Source: Chromatiaceae bacterium (lineage in GTDB: Bacteria; Pseudomonadota; Gammaproteobacteria; Chromatiales; Chromatiaceae). Taken from it: 64,000 bases of DNA. Position 1 is the first letter of the stretch. Every line of letters begins with the position of its first letter. This document shows positions 1 through 10,005 of this stretch, piece by piece. A program made the translations under genes and the position numbers. The notes under the pieces are model-generated. The model was not told the DNA's origin and ran no database searches. It saw only the letters and a list, made by a program, of their open reading frames with translations. The DNA lies in NCBI GenBank assembly GCA_024235415.1, contig JACKML010000002.1, positions 404,248 through 468,247 on the forward strand, in the 5' to 3' direction.

Positions 1-338
1 GCCGCCGCCCGGCAATCGGCGACCACACTGCCCTTCGCGCTGCCACCGTCGGTGATCAGTGCCGTCGCCGGCAGGCTGCCGCGCATGGCCGCGAAGGCCC
101 CGCGCATCGCCCCCAGCGGCACCGACAGAAACACGACATCGGCATCGCGCACTGCCTCGGCGATGTCGTGCGTGGAGCGGTCGATGACGCCCAGCGCCAC
201 GGCTTCGTCGAGATTGGCCTTGCCGCGACCACAACCCACGATCTGGTTGACCTTGCCGGCGGCGCGCAGCGCACGCGCCAGGGAACCACCGATCAGGCCG
301 ACCCCGATCACCGCGAGCGTGCCGATCGAGGTGCTCAC
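1..338 (-). CDS. tyrA: Prephenate dehydrogenase, N-terminal part (cut by window edge)
   Basis: Oxidative decarboxylation of prephenate to 4-hydroxyphenylpyruvate in tyrosine biosynthesis. Only about 112 N-terminal residues are inside the window. The reading begins at a GTG (338-336) that overlaps the hisC stop as GTGA, a standard translational-coupling junction. Right after the start lies a Rossmann nucleotide-binding motif, GVGLIGGSLARAL, followed by an Asp-Val-Val-Phe-Leu-Ser-Val-Pro strand typical of TyrA NAD(P) domains. Position directly after pheA and hisC matches the gammaproteobacterial pheA-hisC-tyrA(-aroA) operon. In some relatives this gene is fused to aroA, which cannot be judged here. 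The start and family are well supported; the C-terminus is unseen. Confidence 0.9.
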   Translation of the reverse strand, partial: MSTSIGTLAVIGVGLIGGSLARALRAAGKVNQIVGCGRGKANLDEAVALGVIDRSTHDIAEAVRDADVVFLSVPLGAMRGAFAAMRGSLPATALITDGGSAKGSVVADCRAA

Positions 339-1432
339 AGCACCTGCCCCAGCGCCTGCAGGAAGCGCTCGTTTTCCGATTCCAGGCCAATGCTCACCCG
401 CAGGTGATTCGGCAGGCCGTAGTTGGCGACCGGACGGGTAATCACGCCGAGTCGCAGCAACGCCTGATCCACCGGGCCAGCCTCGCGACCGAGATCGATG
501 GTGAGGAAATTGCCCGCCGAGGGGATGAACTGCAACCCGATTCGCCGCACACCCTCTTCCAATTGCTGCATGCCACGCCGGTTGAGTTCCACCGAGCGCT
601 GCAGGTGTTCACGATCGGCCAGTGCCGCGAGTGCCGCGGCCTGCGCGAAGCTGTCGACGTTGAACGGCTGACGCACACGGTTGAGCAGATCGGCCACATC
701 CGGATGCGACAGCCCGTAACCAACTCGCAGGGCCGCCAGTCCATAGGCCTTCGAAAACGTCCTGGTCACGATCAGGTTCGGAAAGTCACCCAGCCAGCGA
801 CTGGTGTCCGGGCGATTCCCGTCATCCGCGTATTCGAAGTAGGCCTCGTCAACCACCACCAGGGTGTTCGACGGGACGGCCTCGATGAATGCACGCAAGG
901 GGCCCGCGTCGAGGCAGGTGCCGGTCGGATTGTTCGGATTGGCGATCCACACCACACCGGTCTGATCGGTGATCAGGCCACGCATGGCATCGAGGTCGTG
1001 CCCATAGTCCTTTGCCGGCGCCACCCGCAACGTGGCACCGACCGCCATGCTGCTGATCGGATAGACAGCAAATGCATATTGCGAAAACAGGCTCTCGCGA
1101 CCGGCCCACAGGAAGACCCGCGCGATCATGTCCAGCACATCGTTCGAACCGTTGCCCACAGTGACACACGCGGGCTCCAGGTCGTGATGCCTGGCCAGCG
1201 CCCGGCGCAACTCGTAGGCCCCGCCGTCCGGGTAACGCGGCACGTCCGCGATCTGCGCCTGCAGCGCAGCACGCACCTGCGGCCCGGGACCGAGCGGATT
1301 CTCGTTCGATGCCAGCTTGATCGAACCGGTGATACCGAGCTCGCGCTCCAATTCGGACAAGGGCTTGCCCGGCACGTAGGGTTTGAGCGCCGCAAGACCG
1401 GGAGCTGCCAGTTGAATGAATTGATTAGCCAT
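335..1432 (-). CDS. hisC: Histidinol-phosphate aminotransferase
   Basis: PLP-dependent aminotransferase of fold type I, 365 residues, which is normal family length. It converts imidazole-acetol phosphate to histidinol phosphate. The copy sitting between pheA and tyrA in gammaproteobacteria (HisC2) may also act on aromatic keto acids. Visible motifs are ASNENPLGP near residue 41, NPNNPTG (165-171), DEAYFEY (195-201) and the Schiff-base lysine in TFSKAYGLA (Lys228). The ATG at 1432 is about 100 bases after the pheA stop, and the end overlaps tyrA by 4 bases. The operon context favours a combined histidine/aromatic role; that second role is an inference. Confidence 0.95.
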   Translation of the reverse strand: MANQFIQLAAPGLAALKPYVPGKPLSELERELGITGSIKLASNENPLGPGPQVRAALQAQIADVPRYPDGGAYELRRALARHHDLEPACVTVGNGSNDVLDMIARVFLWAGRESLFSQYAFAVYPISSMAVGATLRVAPAKDYGHDLDAMRGLITDQTGVVWIANPNNPTGTCLDAGPLRAFIEAVPSNTLVVVDEAYFEYADDGNRPDTSRWLGDFPNLIVTRTFSKAYGLAALRVGYGLSHPDVADLLNRVRQPFNVDSFAQAAALAALADREHLQRSVELNRRGMQQLEEGVRRIGLQFIPSAGNFLTIDLGREAGPVDQALLRLGVITRPVANYGLPNHLRVSIGLESENERFLQALGQVL

Positions 1433-1536
1433 GGGGTATTGCAGAAAAACCTGTGCGCATCAGAGGGTGGATCAACATGCAGCCGATCGACGCACGAAGA
1501 ACATGCGGCTGACCGGCATGCCGGACATACACGCTG

Positions 1537-2622
1537 TCACAACACGGCCCTGGGGTAAGACCCCAGCTCCTTGAACATTCCGGCCTGCTGCTGCAGTGCG
1601 GCCAGCGCAAGGTGAAGTTTCTCGTCGTCGCGGTGACCCTTGATATCGACGAAGAAAACATAGTCCCAGTTACCGCGGCGTGACGGTCTGGATTCGATGC
1701 GCGTCATGCTGATGCCATGCTCGGCCAGCGGCGCCAGCAGACGGTAGAGGCCACCGGCCTCATTTCGGGTCGACAGCAGCAGGCTGGTCTTGTCATCGCC
1801 CGACGGCGGCACCGCCTGCTGGCCAATCACCAGAAACCGGGTGGTGTTGCCGGGATCGTCCTCGATATTCGGCGCCAGCAACTGCAGACCGTACAGGTCG
1901 GCCGCCGTGGTGCCCGCAATAGCAGCAGCCTCCCTGGACTCGCCGGCGCGCCTGGCGGCCTCGGCATTGCTGCCGACCGGTATCCGTTCGACATGCGGCA
2001 GGTGGCGATCGAGCCAGCCGCGACACTGAGCCAACGACTGCTGATGCGAATACACCACCTTCAGCGCACCGAGCTCGGGATTGGTGCCCATCAGGTTCTG
2101 GTGAATCCGCAGTGTGACCTCGCCACAGATCTTCAACGGTGAATTGAGAAACATGTCCAGCGTGTGACTGATCACGCCCTCGGTGGAGTTCTCGACCGGT
2201 ACGACACCGTAGTGGCAACTGCCACCTTCGACCTCCTGGAACACATCGGAGATCGCCGCCAGCGGAACCGTGGCCACCGCATGGCCGAAATGCTTGAGCG
2301 CCGCCGCCTGGGTGAAAGTCCCCTCAGGTCCGAGATAGGCAATCTTCAGTGGCAGTTCCAGGGCCAGGCATTCCGACATGATCTCGCGAAACAGCCGTGC
2401 GACCGCCTCGTCGCCCAAGGGCCCGGTATTGCGCTCCTTGACCATGCGCAGGACCTGGGCCTCGCGCTCGGGGCGATAGAAGACCGCTTGCGGGTCGGAC
2501 GCGAGCTTGATCCTGGCCACTTCCTGTGCCGCAAGTGCTCGCGCATTCAACAATGTCTGGATCTGGTCGTCGAGATCGTCGATCCGATCGCGGATACTGC
2601 CGAGTTGATCTTGTTCGCTCAT
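1537..2622 (-). CDS. pheA: P-protein: chorismate mutase / prephenate dehydratase
   Basis: Bifunctional enzyme making prephenate from chorismate and then phenylpyruvate for phenylalanine. It has 361 residues in three parts. An AroQ-type chorismate mutase helix bundle spans about 1-88. The prephenate dehydratase domain spans about 93-270, opening with KIAYLGPEGTFT and carrying the catalytic Thr-Arg-Phe at 261-263. A C-terminal ACT domain spans about 278-361, with the ESRP element (310-313) that binds phenylalanine in this family. Feedback inhibition by phenylalanine is therefore expected. A TAGAAT hexamer lies just upstream of the ATG in the 99-base gap after serA, so an internal promoter is possible but weakly supported. 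Confidence 0.96.
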   Translation of the reverse strand: MSEQDQLGSIRDRIDDLDDQIQTLLNARALAAQEVARIKLASDPQAVFYRPEREAQVLRMVKERNTGPLGDEAVARLFREIMSECLALELPLKIAYLGPEGTFTQAAALKHFGHAVATVPLAAISDVFQEVEGGSCHYGVVPVENSTEGVISHTLDMFLNSPLKICGEVTLRIHQNLMGTNPELGALKVVYSHQQSLAQCRGWLDRHLPHVERIPVGSNAEAARRAGESREAAAIAGTTAADLYGLQLLAPNIEDDPGNTTRFLVIGQQAVPPSGDDKTSLLLSTRNEAGGLYRLLAPLAEHGISMTRIESRPSRRGNWDYVFFVDIKGHRDDEKLHLALAALQQQAGMFKELGSYPRAVL

Positions 2623-2721
2623 GACCGGATTCTAGCCGTTACCAGGTTGCCAGGCGGTGTCCGGCGCGTGCGCAGCGCCCCACCTGTCGCTCGCCATTCC
2701 CCATAGATGGAGCCGGCCCGT

Positions 2722-3897
2722 TCAGTCACAGCCCAGGCAACGCACCGACAGTACGCCGCTGATCCCGGTGATCCGCTGCACCGAATCTTCGGAAGGCGGA
2801 CTGTCGACATCGATCAGGGTCACTGCTATCCCGCCGCGTGACTTGTTCAGCATGTCGATGATGTTGAGCCCTGCAGCCGCCAGGTCGGTCGAGATCTGAC
2901 CCAGCATGTTCGGCACGTTGCTGTTGACCACGGCAATACGGTAGCCATCGTCGGTACGCGGCAGGCTGATCTCGGGGAAATTGACCGAATTGCTGACGTT
3001 GCCGTTTTCCAGCCAGTCACGCACCTGGTCGGCGACCATCAGCGCGCAGTTCTCCTCGGCCTCCGCAGTCGACGCACCCAGGTGCGGCAAGGTGATGACC
3101 CGCGGGTGGTCCTTCAGCAGGTTGCTGGGAAAATCGCAGACATAGGCATACAGATGTCCGCTGTTCAGCGCCGCGACCGCCGCCTCGTCGTCGATGATGC
3201 CGTTGCGTGCGAAGTTGAGCAGGACCGAGCGCTTCTTCATCAGGCGCAGGCGGTCGGCGTTGATCATATTGCGCGTAGCATCGGTCAGCGGCACATGGAA
3301 GGTGATGAAGTCCGAGCGCGCCGCCAGATCGTCCACCGACAATGCCTGCTGCACGTCGGAGTCCAGTGCCCAGGCCGCACGGACCGTGATCGTCGGATCG
3401 TAGCCGATGACCTTCATGCCCAAAGCGCGCGCGGCGTTCGCGACCTTGACCCCGATCGCGCCCAGGCCGATGACTCCGAGGGTGCGCCCTGGCAGTTCGA
3501 AGCCGACGAAGTTCTTCTTGCCGGCCTCGACGGCTTTGTTGATCGTCGCATCGTCACCCGACAGCGACGTTGCGAACTGCCACGCCTGGCCGATGTTGCG
3601 CGCGGCCATCAGCATCCCGGCGACAACCAGTTCCTTGACCGCGTTCGCGTTCGCGCCCGGGGCATTGAACACGGGGATACCGGCAGCAGTCATCGCATCC
3701 ACCGGGATATTGTTCACGCCGGCACCGGCACGCCCGATCGCCTGCACCGACGGCGCCAGCTTCATGTCGTGCATCTTCGCCGAGCGCACCAGGATCGCAT
3801 CCGGGTTCGTCATCTCCGACGCTATCTCGTAGCGGTCACGCGGAAAGCGGTCGAGTCCGACCACCGAAATATTGTTCAACGTCTGAATCTTGTACAT
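2722..3897 (-). CDS. serA: D-3-phosphoglycerate dehydrogenase with ACT domain
   Basis: First committed step of serine synthesis: NAD-dependent oxidation of 3-phosphoglycerate. About 391 residues, the short SerA type. The NAD-binding GLGAIG is near 144-149, the catalytic Arg in FARNGIID is near 231, and the catalytic His in PHLGAST is near 272. A C-terminal ACT domain (about 318-391) suggests serine control. A TTG codon immediately precedes the ATG at 3897; an AAAGG-like Shine-Dalgarno sequence a few bases upstream fits the ATG. It lies directly downstream of serC on the same strand, so the two serine genes probably share a transcript that continues into pheA. Confidence 0.95.
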   Translation of the reverse strand: MYKIQTLNNISVVGLDRFPRDRYEIASEMTNPDAILVRSAKMHDMKLAPSVQAIGRAGAGVNNIPVDAMTAAGIPVFNAPGANANAVKELVVAGMLMAARNIGQAWQFATSLSGDDATINKAVEAGKKNFVGFELPGRTLGVIGLGAIGVKVANAARALGMKVIGYDPTITVRAAWALDSDVQQALSVDDLAARSDFITFHVPLTDATRNMINADRLRLMKKRSVLLNFARNGIIDDEAAVAALNSGHLYAYVCDFPSNLLKDHPRVITLPHLGASTAEAEENCALMVADQVRDWLENGNVSNSVNFPEISLPRTDDGYRIAVVNSNVPNMLGQISTDLAAAGLNIIDMLNKSRGGIAVTLIDVDSPPSEDSVQRITGISGVLSVRCLGCD

Positions 3898-3971
3898 CAA
3901 TCTGCCCTTTCCGTTGCTACCGCCGGGTGCCGCTTAGCGATCGACCGAACCCACCTGCACCACTATGTCGA

Positions 3972-5057
3972 TCAACCGTGCGTGCGCTCGAACTCCGCCA
4001 TGTAGTCGACCAGCGCCTTCACCCCGGCCTCCGGCATCGGGTTGTAGATACTGGCGCGCATGCCGCCGACCGAACGGTGCCCCTTCAGTGTCTTGAGACC
4101 GGCGGCACTCGCCCCCTTGAGGAAGGACTCGTCCAGCGCCGCATCGGCCAGCGTAAACGGCACGTTCATCCACGAGCGGCATGCCTTGTCGACCGGGTTC
4201 GCATAAAAAGCGGAATTGTCGATCGCGTCATACAGCAGCGTCGCCTTGCGCTGGTTGATCTCCGCCATACCGGCAAGCCCGCCCTTGCCCTTGAGCCACT
4301 TGAACACCAGACCGGCCAGGTACCAGCCATAGGTCGGTGGCGTGTTGTACATCGACTCGTTCTCGGCGTGGGTCGCGTAGTTGAACATTGTCGGTGTGCC
4401 ATCGAGCGGCGTACCGATCAGGTCGTCGCGCACGATCACCAGGGTAAGTCCGGCAGGCCCGATGTTCTTCTGGGCCCCGGCATAGATCAGGCCGAAGCGC
4501 GATACATCGAGCGGCCGCGAAAGGATGGTGGACGACAGGTCGGCGACCAGCGGGATATCGCCGGTATCCGGGATATACCCGAACTCGACGCCTTCGATCG
4601 TCTCGTTCGGCGTGTAGTGCACATAGGCAGCATCGGCCGAGAGTTCAAAACCGCCGGCAGCGGGCACGCTGGTGAATTTGCCCTCGACTTCGCTGTTTAC
4701 CGTGACCTTGACCTCACCGAAGCGCTTGGCCTCGGAGATCGCTTTCTTCGACCACGAGCCGGTGCGGAAATAGTCGGCCTTGCCGGTCCGTCCGATCAGG
4801 TTCATCGGGATCATTGCGAACTGGCTGGAGGCGCCACCCTGCAGGAACAGGACCTTGTAGTTCGACGGAACCCCCATCAATTCACGCAGATCAGCCTCGG
4901 CCTCGGCGGCAATCGACATGAACTCCTTGCCGCGATGGCTCATTTCCATCACCGACATGCCCGAGCCATGCCAATCGAGCATCTCGGACTGGGCCTGCAG
5001 CAATACCTCTTCCGGAAGGGCGGCCGGGCCTGCGCTGAAGTTGTAAACACGTGCCAT
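3972..5057 (-). CDS. serC: Phosphoserine aminotransferase
   Basis: PLP enzyme of about 361 residues that transaminates 3-phosphohydroxypyruvate to phosphoserine. It can also serve pyridoxal phosphate synthesis. The ATG at 5057 begins MARVYNFSAGPAALP, the invariant SerC N-terminus. An in-frame TTG 30 bases upstream would add ten non-conserved residues and was rejected. Lys197 in YAGAQKNIGPAG is the PLP lysine, and the FLQGGASSQF phosphate-binding segment is near 71-80. A gap of about 100 bases separates it from gyrA, and serA follows after about 75 bases, reproducing the gyrA-serC-serA-pheA order of many gammaproteobacteria. Confidence 0.96.
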   Translation of the reverse strand: MARVYNFSAGPAALPEEVLLQAQSEMLDWHGSGMSVMEMSHRGKEFMSIAAEAEADLRELMGVPSNYKVLFLQGGASSQFAMIPMNLIGRTGKADYFRTGSWSKKAISEAKRFGEVKVTVNSEVEGKFTSVPAAGGFELSADAAYVHYTPNETIEGVEFGYIPDTGDIPLVADLSSTILSRPLDVSRFGLIYAGAQKNIGPAGLTLVIVRDDLIGTPLDGTPTMFNYATHAENESMYNTPPTYGWYLAGLVFKWLKGKGGLAGMAEINQRKATLLYDAIDNSAFYANPVDKACRSWMNVPFTLADAALDESFLKGASAAGLKTLKGHRSVGGMRASIYNPMPEAGVKALVDYMAEFERTHG

Positions 5058-5156
5058 TTTTTTAGTCCCGAATCTTAAAGAAAACAAAAAGGGGGAGACA
5101 ACGCTGACCAGGCAACCTGCCCGACCGGGCCATCATGCGACGGCGGTTCCACTCGC

Positions 5157-7745
<2,589 letters not shown>

Positions 7746-7959
7746 TGGCGGCTTTCCCGATCAGCACCCCTGCGTCGTTGTATGAAACCCGGCCGGCGGC
7801 CCGGTTCGCTTGTATTTTTGGGGCGAATCAAGGGGCGGATACTACCATACCCCCAAGGGTGCGTCATACCCGAAAAACGCCACAGAACGCCTCATATGGC
7901 GCCAGAGAGCAATTAGCGGTATCCGAAACGGCGGAATTGGCCATTGGCCAATGGCTGAT
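7746..7959 (-). promoter_or_regulatory. Gap between soxA and gyrA: probable gyrA promoter and leader
   Basis: This 214-base non-coding stretch must hold the gyrA promoter. On the minus strand a TAGTAT hexamer (about 7845-7850) could be a -10 element, without a convincing -35. A GC-rich imperfect hairpin (about 7784-7803, two 4-bp segments around a C-C mismatch) would lie in the gyrA 5' untranslated region. The end nearest soxA contains a perfect palindrome, listed separately. I see no small open reading frame with support. Confidence 0.35.
7936..7952. repeat. Perfect 17-base palindrome just after soxA
   Basis: ATTGGCCATTGGCCAAT reads the same on both strands around its central base. It sits 8 bases beyond the soxA stop. 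On the soxA transcript it could form a short stem without a following U-tract, so it would be a poor intrinsic terminator. It could equally be an operator for a dimeric regulator upstream of gyrA. The function is not known. Confidence 0.5.
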
Positions 7960-8718
7960 TCAGAAGCGAACGGCAGGCGTCTCGATCTCCAGGCCATTGG
8001 CCCGCGACATGATGTACAGCTCGAGCAGGTCGTACTCAGGCGAGCCCTCCTCGAACGGCTCCGCGCGAAACGACACAAAGCACTCGGTCAGGCGCTGCTG
8101 AAGGCTGGTGATCCGCCCCCTGCCGAGACGGTATTCCGGGAAACCGTTGGCCTGTCCCTGGCTGAGCTTCTGGCCACGCAGCATCTGGCCCTGGTGCTGC
8201 ACATGGCAGTGCTGACAGGCCATGTCGAGTTGACCGAAGCGCGTGTTGTACAGCGCCTCGCCCTTGGCCAGCAACGGCGCCATTTCGCCATCTGTCTGCA
8301 CGTTCACCTTCTCACCCCTGGCGAGGTGGCGTACGTAGGTCTCGAGGGCGATGAGTTGCGAATTGCCCGGGGTCAGCGGAAAGCGATCGAGGTTGATCTC
8401 CCAGCAGTAGTTGACGCGCTCCTGCAGCGTCACCAGGCCACCGAGGTTGGCGTTGAACACCGGGTAGCGCGCGATCGCCTTGGCGTCGATCTTCGCGCCG
8501 TTTTCGCCATGGCAGCTCGAGCAGCTGTGCACCTCGCTGTCGCGCAGCTCGTGGAACAGTTCAGCACCGCGATCCACCGTCACCATGCCGGGATTGGAGA
8601 ATTCGTCATCCTGCATCTCGCGTGTGCTGTCGTCGAGAAACGCATAGCCGCTGACGGGCTCGGCCTGCGCCGGCAACGTCAGGGTGACAAACAGCAGTAC
8701 GGCCAGCAGAGCCCTCAT
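7960..8718 (-). CDS. soxA: Sulfur-oxidation diheme cytochrome c SoxA
   Basis: Catalytic subunit of SoxXA, which couples reduced sulfur compounds such as thiosulfate to the carrier SoxYZ in the periplasm. The 252 residues open with a signal peptide cleaved after about Ala19. Two heme c motifs are visible, CSSCH (66-70) and CQHCH (168-172), so the diheme type is retained. The conserved C-terminal block LRGQKLSQGQANGFPEYR is present. Cys213 in ECFVSFRAEPF corresponds to the cysteine that carries the persulfide heme ligand in characterised SoxA. Its ATG overlaps the soxX stop as ATGA, so the two are coupled. No soxY, soxZ, soxB or soxK is present in this window. Confidence 0.93.
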   Translation of the reverse strand: MRALLAVLLFVTLTLPAQAEPVSGYAFLDDSTREMQDDEFSNPGMVTVDRGAELFHELRDSEVHSCSSCHGENGAKIDAKAIARYPVFNANLGGLVTLQERVNYCWEINLDRFPLTPGNSQLIALETYVRHLARGEKVNVQTDGEMAPLLAKGEALYNTRFGQLDMACQHCHVQHQGQMLRGQKLSQGQANGFPEYRLGRGRITSLQQRLTECFVSFRAEPFEEGSPEYDLLELYIMSRANGLEIETPAVRF

Positions 8719-9182
8719 TTCAGCGTCACCAGGTAAGCGACCAGGTCTTCGACCTGCTGCGCGGTAAGAAAGGTCTTGCCCCAGAACTCGCCCGCAATGC
8801 GATTGGCATGCGCCGGATCACGATAGAAACCGGGCATGATGGTCATCGGGTTGATCTGCTGTTCATCGACGATCCGCAGGCGAATCTGCGCCGCCGAATA
8901 GCGCTCGCCAACGCCCTGCAACGGTGGCCCGATGGTGCCGTGAAAGGGCTCCTCGTCGATTGGCATCTGATGGCAGGCAAGACAGTTGCCGCCATGACTG
9001 TCGGCGGCCAGGGCGCGGCCGCGTGCCGGATCACCTTCCAGGCCACACAGCGGGGATGCAATCGCGAAGTCACTGGACTGCCACTCGCAGTAGGCCTGCT
9101 GCGCCGAGGCGTCTGCCAGCGCCACTGTGCAAACGGCATACAGCCCCAGCCATGGCAACAGTCGCACAGACCTCGATCCCAT
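8715..9182 (-). CDS. soxX: Sulfur-oxidation monoheme cytochrome c SoxX
   Basis: Small partner of SoxA that accepts electrons from the sulfur-conjugation reaction in the periplasm. The reading frame is open further upstream, but the ATG at 9182 has a GAAGGGTG ribosome-binding site and starts a proper signal peptide (MGSRSVRLLPWLGLY to about Ala27), giving 155 residues. One heme motif, CLACH (67-71), is followed by a TIMPGFYR segment carrying the probable Met axial ligand near residue 114. The order soxX then soxA with a 4-base overlap is standard. A candidate FNR-type site with class II spacing to a -10 hexamer lies 61-74 bases upstream of the ATG. Confidence 0.9.
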   Translation of the reverse strand: MGSRSVRLLPWLGLYAVCTVALADASAQQAYCEWQSSDFAIASPLCGLEGDPARGRALAADSHGGNCLACHQMPIDEEPFHGTIGPPLQGVGERYSAAQIRLRIVDEQQINPMTIMPGFYRDPAHANRIAGEFWGKTFLTAQQVEDLVAYLVTLK

Positions 9183-9214
9183 GTTCGCACCCTTCAAGTC
9201 ACACAACATTTGAA

Positions 9215-9256
9215 ATCCTAGGCCGACAGCCAATCTGACGCATTGATGCATGTCAT
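9215..9256 (-). promoter_or_regulatory. Candidate FNR-activated promoter of soxXA
   Basis: Read on the plus strand, 9243-9256 is TTGATGCATGTCAT, which matches 8 of the 10 defined bases of the FNR consensus TTGAT-N4-ATCAA, with one half-site perfect. On the minus strand exactly 22 bases separate it from a TAGGAT hexamer (9215-9220). This is the spacing of class II FNR promoters, with the site centred near -41.5. The site abuts the stop codon of the lrp-family gene. The motif and spacing are seen; regulation is inferred. Confidence 0.5.
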
Positions 9257-9721
9257 TCAGGGCAGTGGCAGCGCAGTCGTATCGACCACACGTCGCATCA
9301 CAAAGCTGGAATGCACACCGCTCACTCCTTCGATCCGCGTGATCTTGTTCAGCAGCAGCGCCTGGTAGGCCTCCATGTCGCGCACGATGACCTTGATCTG
9401 GTAATCGGCATCCTGCCCGGTAATCAGCAGACACTCCAGTACCTCAGGCAATGCACGCACCTTTTCCTCGAAATTGGCAAAACGCTCCGGCGTGTGGCGA
9501 TCCATCGATATGTGGATAAGCGCCAGCAGCGTCAAACCCAGCTTCCTCGAATCCAGCACTGCCCGGTAACCGGCAATCACCCCGCTGTCCTCCAGGGCAC
9601 GCACACGCCGCAGACAGGGCGACGGTGACAGCCCGATGCGTTCAGCCAGTTCCTGGTTGCTGATACGCCCCTCGGTCTGCAGCACTTCGAGTATCCGGCG
9701 GTCGAACCTGTCGATATCCAT
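9257..9721 (-). CDS. Lrp/AsnC family transcriptional regulator
   Basis: A 154-residue regulator with an N-terminal AsnC-type helix-turn-helix (about 4-50, including DRRILEVLQTEGRISNQELAERIG and LSPSPCLRRVRALE) and a C-terminal RAM ligand-binding domain (about 65-142). In this family the RAM domain binds an amino acid and mediates octamer formation. It is divergent from leuA across a 284-base gap holding AT-rich inverted and direct repeats, which suggests autoregulation and control of leuA. The ATG at 9721 follows an AGGGG ribosome-binding site. It could also act on soxXA downstream. The specific ligand cannot be deduced. Confidence 0.9.
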   Translation of the reverse strand: MDIDRFDRRILEVLQTEGRISNQELAERIGLSPSPCLRRVRALEDSGVIAGYRAVLDSRKLGLTLLALIHISMDRHTPERFANFEEKVRALPEVLECLLITGQDADYQIKVIVRDMEAYQALLLNKITRIEGVSGVHSSFVMRRVVDTTALPLP

Positions 9722-9750
9722 CCCCTGCCCCCTTTTCTTGCCTCGATGGC

Positions 9751-9807
9751 ATATTACATCCGGAATTGTCTGTAATTCGCTATTTTATTGCTCTTTTTAT
9801 GTAATTC
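9751..9807. promoter_or_regulatory. AT-rich operator region between lrp-like gene and leuA
   Basis: An inverted repeat GAATT-N6-AATTC occupies 9763-9778, resembling the AATT-centred 15-16 base sites of Lrp-family proteins. The octamer TGTAATTC occurs twice, at 9771-9778 and 9800-9807, 29 bases apart (about three helical turns). A TAATAT hexamer on the minus strand (9751-9756) could be the -10 of the regulator gene. This is consistent with cooperative binding by the adjacent regulator; that binding is inferred. Confidence 0.4.
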
Positions 9808-9810
9808 ATC

Positions 9811-9971
9811 ATGCATTTCGCAATCAAAAACCCGCGTATCAGCCTTATGCTTTCCCTGTCGGCCACAAGCTGACGATGTGCTGCCAGCGGCCCACGAAGT
9901 CCCGTACAGCGCACCGAACCAACGCCGCAAGACAACCGGCAGGACCCGCTCCCTCCCCGACACGGGGAGGG
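9811..9971 (+). promoter_or_regulatory. Possible leuA leader: short ORF followed by strong hairpin
   Basis: An open reading frame of 20 codons starts with ATG at 9811 and stops with TGA at 9871-9873. It contains three leucine and two isoleucine codons, with the run Ile-Ser-Leu-Met-Leu-Ser-Leu. A 9-bp GC-rich stem with a 3-base loop follows at 9951-9971 (arms CCCTCCCCG and CGGGGAGGG), 35 bases before the leuA start. This resembles an amino acid attenuator, but the leader ORF has no clear ribosome-binding site and the stem lacks a real T-tract. It is offered as a candidate only. Confidence 0.25.
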
Positions 9972-10005
9972 TCGATTTCCGAGACCACAACCTGGAGCCA
10001 CGACT

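Noticed and set aside
404..1558. 384-codon open frame opposite hisC
   Set aside because: No recognisable domain and full overlap with a clear aminotransferase.
9183..9434. N-terminal extension of SoxX in the same open frame
   Set aside because: The ATG at 9182 has a good ribosome-binding site and starts a signal peptide; the extension overlaps the Lrp-family gene and has no family match.
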